Assembly (NCBI GenBank): GCA_024336345.1
Contig: JANFOG010000010.1
Coordinates: 1 to 64,000, forward strand
Direction: 5' to 3'
Source of the DNA: Mariannaea sp. PMI_226
Lineage: Eukaryota > Ascomycota > Sordariomycetes > Hypocreales > Nectriaceae
DNA length: 64,000 bases
Shown here: piece by piece, positions 55,801 to 64,000 of the stretch
Numbering within the stretch: position 1 is the first letter of the stretch
Layout of the letters: the number at the start of each line of letters is the position of its first letter
The notes under the pieces: model-generated
What the model saw: only the letters and a program-made list of their open reading frames with translations
What the model was told of the DNA's origin: nothing
Database searches by the model: none
Translations under genes and position numbers: made by a program

Positions 55801-58800
55801 CTCTCGAGTAGGCAGTATGGAGTAACGGGTACGGATGCGGATGGTGTCTTCATATCATAGCGGTGATTTGCGTCACAGGGGCCCCCGGCTGTGAAGTACA
55901 ATCACTTCAAGGTCTCAAGTGACGGTTCCTTGTTGACTTGTTTCCCTTGGAGAACCGAGCGCAATATCGATGCCTGCCTTGCTGTGCGTAGTACGGAGTG
56001 GCGACAGGTGCGTAAGGTCAGAGAGAGCGACGTGCCAAGGCCGCCACCTGGCTGGTCCTGCTGATGAGGACGGGCCCGGATGACAAGCCTTCCGAGCTCC
56101 TCTGACAGGGTGATTGGGGGGGGGGGCGCCGTTTCCTGTCTTCACTCCGGCGGCCGTGGACTAACAAGTAAGTCCTGTAGGGGATGCATTAGTTAGGTAC
56201 GGAGAAACATCCACTGCACCAGGTAACGCCCAAACTGGCCAATCCCAAAACCGTTGACAACCTAGGAATCTATCCAAGCCGTAGCCCGTTTTGTACGGGT
56301 CGTTTGAGCCTAGCGCGCTTTGTGATTACTTTTTCCGGCTTCATTCAGCTGAGTTGGAAAGACTCCATCTCCACTAGACCTATATTGCACTGGCTCTAAT
56401 TGAACTGAATGAAACGAAACGAAACGAAAGAGGAGTACCAGGCAATCAGGTGTCCGTGCGATGTATCAAGTACCGTATACAGACACTGTCCAGACCATCT
56501 GCCTGTTCAGCTGAAGTGCAGATGGAGTACGAAGTACTTGAGAACTACCTCCCTGCGAGATAAGTTCAGTATTAGGCAGTCGCTGCTACTCATCAGCCGT
56601 TCCTATCAGAGCAAGCAATGTTGACAGTATCTATATCTCCATCTGTTTGTTATCTGACCAGGTCGAGGACGCTTCTGTTCGTAAAATAACTAGATATGTC
56701 ATATCTGCCATCTCTCTAAGGTCTATTGAGTTTTGTCAAGGTACTTGTACGCTGGAAGCTCGGCTGATGAGGGTAGATACACAATGAGGCCGGGAACGCG
56801 CCGCCGAGTCCTTCTGTGGTCAAAGGAACCAGTCACTATGGAGAGGCAGTAAGGTGCCAACAGGCCAGGTTCAAGACCAAATTTACATGGGAAAGACGAA
56901 ACGCCAACGCCACTCACTTTTCATTGCTCCGTGCCAATCCATCATTCCAGAAAACAGCCTGCCCTCCTTCCCCCTCCCTCCCTCCCTCCCTCCCAAGGAT
57001 GGCAGGCGGAAATGATGGCAAGAGAATCGCTCCGATGTTACTTTGAATCTAGATTTGCTGAGGTATCTAGTTATGTGGTAAGGTACGAACCGGACCCGCA
57101 TTACGTGTCCTGGATAGTCCTAGGTATCTACATGTCTTGTGTCCGCAATGTACATAAGGTAGTGGGCAGGGGATCTTGGACCAGCTGAGGTTGATAAGAT
57201 GGTAGGTATAGGTACTAGCACTTCTGGTGCATTGTGAAAAGCGCAGTGAGGAACGAATAGTGCGTTGGTTTCGGGCGTAGGAATGTCTTCACCCGCACCT
57301 TGGCCCGATCCGATAATGTTTGGCCGTCTAAGCTCACGCTCAACGAACAAAGTCTTACGCAACCGACCAATCACCACCCTCCCCGACTCTGTTTCTTCTA
57401 CCCCCCCTCCGTCTTCCCCCCTACTTGAGAGATTTCTTCCATCCTTTCCATCGACGGGATATCGTGCGAGCAGCTCCTGTATTCTGCTTATTTCCAATTC
57501 TAATCTTCAACGATCCGCGTGTAGTTACCGGCCGATGTACCTACCTACCTATCTACCTCCTCAAGCGGTCTCCAAGACTGTTTCCATCAGGACCCATCGC
57601 CCTAACGGATCGTCCATTACCGTATGCATCGCTCCTCATTTCTCTGTAGTCCCTGTTACACCACTGCCGCCTCGCCCATCACCATCATTGTCATCTCACT
57701 TTCTTGTCTTCTCAATGCGAACTTTGTACGAGTCGCTCGCGACAAAGCTCTAGAGTTGTTACTTCACACCCTTGTCAGACAATTTCTTTTCCTCGCCGTG
57801 CCACCCGCCTCACACTCAGTTGATCCTGCACCACACATGGAGTGTATGGGCATCCGCGCTCCCTCCTACCAGCGAAGGGTCTGCTGAGAGGGAGGATGCT
57901 CAGATGCTCAACTTTTGGTACAACAAAGCGCGGGTCGATTTGTTTTCAAAGCTGACCCGTGGTACTTTACCACATAGGAATGGGTCTAAGCATCTGGTTC
58001 CGTAGCAATATGTGACACGTTCTCTGTCTGCTTCGGTTCCTGATCTAACCAAGACGCCAGCTTCTTGGCTATCCACAGCCGCGGTTATTGTTGGAGTTTC
58101 CGCTTACCGTGTGCTTGTGTGATCTCCCAAAATATTTCGAAAAGAGTTTTCTTTTTCTTCCTGTGCAAGTTAACCCACACCTCACGGTTCGAATTTTGTG
58201 TCTACAATGTTCATGTGTACAACATAGAGGCCAGGCCCTAGGGGCATACGACGCACAGCATCTCGGACAGATCAGGATCCCACTCCCCGCCACTTCGCAA
58301 TTCGCAACGGCACTCCAGATGCGAGGCGAATAAGAACAGCGGATTCCCAACGGTTGTAAGCATTGAGAGGCTTTGCAAATTTTTTTAATTTTTTTTTTTT
58401 AAAGAAAAGAGGAATTTGGTGTAACGCTGTCTGGGGTTTCCTTGGGCTCTTCACAGAATGAGAGATTGAGCCTTCGGGAACCAACGTCAAGCAATCGAGA
58501 TAGTTGTGAACAAGCAACATTCTAGTCATTATCAATAAGGCCTACTATTCAATCACCATTTGAAGCTTTCTTCAGCCTCCCTGCCAGCTTGAGCGGTTGA
58601 TAGGAGAAGCAGTGGAACTTCAGGTCGTACACGTGCCATGCCTCACCAAAGACAACTCGGACGCTGCTGATGACTGCACTCCAGCTCACTCACTCGAGAC
58701 CATGCCACACAGCCTCGCAGACCAGGTGAGGAAGGATCACCAGACAGGCCACGGGTTGCAACCAGGTAAGAAGACTAACATTTATGTATATATGTATGGG

Positions 58801-59234
58801 TTGCTATGCTTTCTTATTAGCGGTGGGCTACATAAGTTTTCTTTGCTCTATTCAACACCATTTGTCTTGACAAGGTTTGTGCCTGTATTTCTCCTCCTTG
58901 TATCTATACAACACATTGCACCACCGTGACCATAAGACGTATCCATGCCCTAGCTACCTAGATAGCCGAAGCTGCCCCGCACAGGGTAGAGAAGGAAGCG
59001 GGTGGGAATCACAAATAAATGACGAAGAGGTTAGAAGAGAAACTTGCCATGGCAAGCCTACACCCCAATAAACTTCGGGATCTGCATGATGAAGGAAATT
59101 CATGTTCCCTCAAAATGTTGCTGATGATTAATTATACCGGGGGGTGTTTCCTCAGATCACTGATCTGCGAAAAGGGGGGAAATGGGGGAGGGGTGGCCCT
59201 GTAGTCTGAAAACAAAGGACCCTTGATGGATTTA

Positions 59235-59286
59235 TAGGGTCACGTCAATGAGGTGCGATTTAGGGTCACGTCAATGAGGTGCGATT
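59235..59286. repeat. Perfect 26-bp tandem duplication containing a TGACGT site
   Basis: The unit starts TAGGGTCACGTCAATGAGGT at 59,235 and repeats without a mismatch from 59,261. Each copy holds TCACGTCA, that is TGACGTGA on the other strand, a CRE-like site of the kind bound by ATF/CREB bZIP factors. The binding is inferred from the motif only. Confidence 0.9.
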
Positions 59287-62200
59287 ATCCTGATCTTCAT
59301 ATCTCCTTCTGTTTTCTTCTTCTTTTCCACTCTGTCGTTCTTTGCGCAGTGAGGACCGAAAAATCTCGGAGTCCCATTTTTGTTCTTGCTTTGTGGTTGC
59401 TCCTTGTTTCGCGCGTGATTCTTGTCCCTCGCCCATGCGGCCAATGAAAAGTCTATGCCTCTGATCCATCTCCCTTCCTCGTTCCCCTGCTCAGCCAGAA
59501 TACTTTCTGGATTTGCCACTTTCCACAACAACAGCATTGCGAGCTGAAACCCCATCCAACTTCCTCTCTCCCTTGTCATGGGCCTGCCCTTCCTTTGTTA
59601 CTGAGTGAAAACATCTTTGGCGCTGCTAGTTGGATAAGTTCACTCAGGCTGTCCGGCGATAGCGGCCCTTTCCCTCCCTCCCTCCGACCCACTTTTCCCG
59701 CTTCCCGTACTCGCTTCATTCAACGTTGGCTAAATCCACTCCCTCTTACCCCCTTTCTTCCTCTCAGCACTTATGTGCAAGCCTCGCTGTTTCTCATTTC
59801 TCACCCAAGATTGTGACAAAAAAATTTGTCCAGCAGTAATCTGTAAATATTTACTAGTTAGGTAGCTTACTCTAAAGACCTACACGAAACCACCAGTCAG
59901 AAGACATTCTCTTCCCACAATCAACTCTCCACCTCGTGTCGAAGCTCCAACTTGAAAAAAAATATTCAAGTTGCTAAAGAGAAAAATATACCGCGACATG
60001 ACAAAGGTAACCGGGGAAGGGATTACGCTTCCAAAGAGAAGTACGTCTGGATATGTGATAGAATACACTAACGATGCTGGGAATGACAGATAATAATTTT
60101 TTTTTTCGCAGCGCCTCCCCTCGTTGATGAAGCGAGACATTGGCTCGTCATATCTCTTGTACGTATTAAATTCTTCATATCCATGATCAAATTGAGCCCC
60201 ATATGCCTCCCAATTTGTCCAGTCCGCTTTTTTTGCGAACTTGGCCAGTCTCCCCCGACAAGCCAACTTCGCACAAGGCGCTGAAGATTATCGGAGCGTT
60301 TTACCCTCAGGTTGCATTGGATTTTCAGATTACGAAAAAAAAAACTCACGGCAGCTTACTGGTTTTTCCCGCTTTGTGCTGCGTATATGCTGTGCAGGTT
60401 ACAACACATATACGGTTTTGGCTACATACAATCAACCAAGATTTTATTCATTTTCCTCTCACACCCGCTTGTGTCGCACCTCATCTTAGTTCAGGTTTTC
60501 CCCGAGGCCACACTCGCTTGCCCGGTTCCAGGATGCCATGCAGATGGGTCTACGCATTGGCTTCTATGCCTCCTGTTGTGTCTTATTCATGTCTTAGAAA
60601 CTTGCAGTCTGCGCTTACGGTTTCGTTGTACCTGCTTATTTCAGCCAACTTCCAGGTACTGCACACACTTTTGCCACATCCGTTTGTCGACTCTAACCTA
60701 ATCCTCACTGACTCTGCGATGAATCTTCTTGGTTGTTAGGCGATTATCCTTCAAACGAGTCTGAGCGTGCACTTGTTGTCCTCCATATCCACCCCTCTGC
60801 AACATGTCTCGGGATCGCCCCTAGCTCAGGTTCAGCGGACGGTTCATTTAGCTGTGAGCATGCCTCGGCAACTTAACGCAACATCCAGGGGAATAAGTCA
60901 AATTGGGCGTGTTTTCTCTCTTTTTTCTCGGTCATCGCAACGGCGTACGAAGAGGGATATTTGTTACTGTGGTTGTTGTTGCTACCCTTGGTGTGAAGGT
61001 GAAGGAGAAGGAGACCCAGGAAGGACGCAACCAGGAGCAATCTTTGTGGCCTACGATGATGGCATAACTGTAGACACGGTTGAGATACCATTTCGCTCCT
61101 TCATATGCGGGCAAAAATATAATGTGCGTCACGTTGGCTACGGTTTAGCCAATAGGCCAGACCTATGGAACATAGGTCAGATGCAGCTCCTGCAACTGCA
61201 GCCGCCATGATGATTTGGTCCACGCAGCCGCCTAGCAATTCCGTTGATTAGTGTGACGCTATCACACATGGTCCCCTACGATTACCTTCACCTTGTGCTC
61301 TGTAGTCGAGAGAGCAATCGAGACACAGTTGATACAAAGTGCAGTTGATCCAGAGAAGGCCAGGCAAGGCCAGGCCGAAATTAGGCCCCCCCTCCTCCCT
61401 GCGCCCTTTGACAAGTCCCGAGGATCTGGGTTCATCGGTCCTCGCTTATCGCCGTTGAGGGTGTATAAAGGGGGGGTGGCATACCCCAGGCCCCCGACGA
61501 AGTGCAACGTCCTTTGCACGTTGCAAAATGTACGTAGGTACTTCACTAGCCAACGTAGCATACTGGGCACGCATCTAAGGTAAGACTACTCCGTATCGAG
61601 TGACGAGTTATGGGCAGCGTTGGGTACCTGTGGTGCGAAGTGCCGGTACCGTTCTTTGGAAGGATCGACTATCCCCTACCCTAGTGCAAAGTACCAGTCT
61701 GCGTAATAGTACCAATCCTCCTACATCTTAGTATGTAGAGTAAATTCGGTGCCAGGCGATGGATTGATCCGTTTCACCCTTCTTCTTCTTCTTCTGTCAA
61801 AACGACCGGCGACTGTAGCCGAAGTTTTCGCAGGATGCCTCCACCTGCCGTACACAACACGTTGGTATGTATATCTTTGATCAGTATCCATATTCCGTAC
61901 CCTGTCCGGACGGTGGGGCACTTCTTATGTACAGTACCTCAGCATGATCAAAAGTACACTTGTATGGCTATGATAATGCCACCCCCATACTGACCACCCG
62001 TATATACACCACCAGCCCACCAGCCGCACCAGCTCTCACACACATGCCCACATTCGTCTCCTCCTCCCTGCGTGACGCAGCTCCACAAGCTCAAAGAGTT
62101 TCTTTCTCGGTGGCATTCTTGTCGTGCGGCAACTTCCTTCGCGCACAATACTACTTACTGTAGCTACGTAAACAGCTGCACAGACTACACTGCCTTCCAC

Positions 62201-64000
62201 CAGTGAAATGGGTGGTTGGGTAGCTGTCGTGTATAGCGCTTTATTCTCTTCTCAATCAAGCTATCCGCCATGTTGTATTCCTATGTTTATGTACGTGGTC
62301 TTGACGCATACGGACTCAGCCTAGCCACTCTATCGGGTCAATTTCCCACCCGACACATCTGTATGGATTTGGGCATACAGATATCTACGCATATCGCGAA
62401 CCTTATTTCATCCCATAAACCAAAAGTTCACAGTTAAAGCTTAGAGAAAAGAGGAGGGAAAAGCCGAAGGGAATTCTCCCCCCAAAAGGAACAAAGTCAA
62501 ACTGGTGAAGCAGCCGAAATGGCCCGGGTCCGTTCGACTCTATTTCTATGCCTCCCGGATTCATCGTGTTCCTCTTTCGGCGTCTCCTGGCTTCCTAAAT
62601 ACTCCCAACGCAAGCGCAATCGGCTGCCACTGTCCATTTCGACTGCCATTGACTAGGTATTCCCTGTGATGCCTCTAGAAATAACAGCTATATCGTCACC
62701 TGGGCCGGGGGAAGTGGAGGGCGGGGCTTCGCGACTCTCACTTGCAAAAGCAATTCCTCATTGCACAATATATGATACTCTTCAGTTGCTGTGAAGATGT
62801 AGGTTTAGTCCATGGTAGATAGACTTACAGCCGCATTCCTACTACGCTCCAAGCCATATATCCCAATATTTGGTGTGTCTACTCAACAAGATAGACTTAG
62901 GCACCGTCTCCTTGCTGGAGCTACCAAACTCGTGGTTTAAGTGAATAGATCCTGTAGGCGTCGTGATATCCGTGGATTAGTATTCTTCTGAATTACAGTA
63001 TTGTCCGGCTCAACTCAAACCCCAAACGCCACCCCATTCCCATCATCACCAATATCAAGTCCCGATGCTCTCTTCCTGTTGCGCGTGCCAGAGTTCTCCT
63101 GAGCACCACCGAATTCGAACCCTAGCATCAGTAACGAGCCCCACCAGCCCGGCGGCTTCAAGGGACAGTATAGCTAGCTGCACGACACTACGAGACCATT
63201 AGTCGTGGGAATGTCTGATTCTGACCTCTTAGTGCTCTTGTTTTCCTTTAGGATCATCTCCAGGGCTGTATCCATATATGCCGCTACATTATTTGCACAT
63301 TGATAAATCCCGTTCTGCTCGTGAGCGGCAGGTTAGCGTCATCCCCTAGCACGAATGAGAAATTTCGACGGTGGTGAACACAAGAGCCTCTGCTAGGAGC
63401 GCATTCTCCTATGACCGGATTTAACGATAATACTGAATTATTTCGGTCTGGACGCCTCGAGACTTGCTCTTGGTTCCCGGTATTTCTTGTTGGAAATGCG
63501 TCCCCGGCCATAGCTCCACACGTAGGACTTAAACTTGGCTTGGATGTATTCATTGGAAATTGACTATATTTTCGCGGTCTTCATATCCGTGGATTGGCAA
63601 CCTTGGTCATGTTTCTTGGTGCTCCTGTTGGCATCCCGTCTTAGATGCCTACTTAACTGAGCGTCGTTGGACATATCCATGAGCCGCGGTCGGTGCACTG
63701 CTCTAGGGTCATCAGCTACTTTGGGGAAGAAGACACTTAGGTGCCATCTACAATGGGAGCTTTGGTACCCCATAGATGAACTGCGAGCTGACGTGTTCTT
63801 GACACAATCCTGCGCTTACCTTCCGATGCTACCGTGTATGTCAGTTATACTTGAATCTAAGGGGAAAAAAAATTACTCTGTGAACTCATTGGGGGACACC
63901 AAGATCTATCTCGTATCATAATTTAGTTTACCTTCAGACGCTGGTTGAGTCTTCTCGCTGCTCCGAAGGAAACTGCCCGATCTCTCCCAAGTTACAGCCT

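Larger units (their letters stand above)
53713..64000. other. 10.3-kb stretch without a supported gene
   Basis: Normal base composition, no RIP signature and no transposon match. Several frames of 100-180 codons (57,265-57,753, 60,203-60,739, 60,767-61,210) overlap in different frames, show no domain and look random in composition. Pyrimidine-rich runs (56,965-56,998, 57,380-57,420, 59,670-59,760), poly-A/T runs (55,079-55,092, 58,380-58,405, 60,340-60,352), a (GA)n array and a 26-bp duplication are the only clear structures. It could hold long leaders, non-coding RNA or the extended promoter of a gene to the right, but nothing shows which. Confidence 0.5.

Noticed and set aside
55675..55901. 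Arg-Glu and Leu-Ser repeat frames on opposite strands
   Set aside because: Both arise only from the (GA)n microsatellite.
60203..61210. Frames of 178 and 147 codons
   Set aside because: No recognisable domain, no plausible intron-linked continuation, and different frames overlap. Not enough to call a gene.
63100..63125. tRNA B-box-like GGTTCGAAT on the minus strand
   Set aside because: No matching T-stem, anticodon arm or acceptor stem around it. The similar hit at about 58,188 also fails.

Overview
The window is nuclear DNA of a filamentous ascomycete. Eurotiales (an Aspergillus or Penicillium relative) is the best guess, because of the close match to remembered Eurotialean Sec23, Rpl12, GT41 (SPINDLY/OGT-type) and FlbD-type Myb proteins. 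Introns are short (49-62 bp), GT..AG, with CTAAC/CTGAC-like branch sites. The species cannot be named from the sequence. The window has two sharply different halves.

Positions 1 to about 37,700 are an extremely AT-rich block of dead transposons with the imprint of repeat-induced point mutation (RIP). Codons for Trp and Gln have become stops, and Cys, His, Gly, Asp and Glu have become Tyr, Tyr, Arg/Asp/Asn, Asn and Lys through C-to-T and G-to-A changes only. I read it as a nest. A LINE copy (D, minus sense) lies in five pieces between 6,131 and 29,515. It is split by a second, less damaged LINE copy in the opposite sense (A, 6,990-13,757) that landed in D's internal TAA microsatellite, by two small solo-LTR-like insertions (14,861-15,255 and 19,456-19,647), and by a 9.1-kb Helitron (19,766-28,879). 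A third LINE copy (C, minus sense, 29,750-36,530) follows head to tail. A 3' scrap of a fourth (E) lies at 37,470-37,705. The left edge (1-2,740) is the 5' part of a second, more degraded Helitron. The LINE has a gag-like ORF1 with three zinc knuckles, then endonuclease, reverse transcriptase and a C-terminal zinc motif, and a (TAA)n tail. The Helitron carries a RepHel gene whose Walker A, Walker B and motif III can still be read.

Positions 38,000 to 64,000 have normal base composition and four intact genes, all on the plus strand. They are sec23 (COPII coat; 7 exons, 774 aa), rpl12 (60S ribosomal protein; 5 exons, 165 aa), a TPR plus GT41 O-GlcNAc-transferase-like protein (4 exons, 1,571 aa) and an intronless R2R3 Myb factor of FlbD/RCA-1 type (276 aa). 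These are housekeeping and regulatory genes with no sign of forming a pathway together.

From 48.5 to 52.9 kb and from 53.7 to 64.0 kb I find no convincing gene. These stretches hold pyrimidine tracts, a (GA)n microsatellite and a perfect 26-bp tandem duplication. No tRNA, rRNA or biosynthetic cluster was seen. The most interesting content is the legible, transition-only decay of LINE and Helitron catalytic motifs within a stratified nest.
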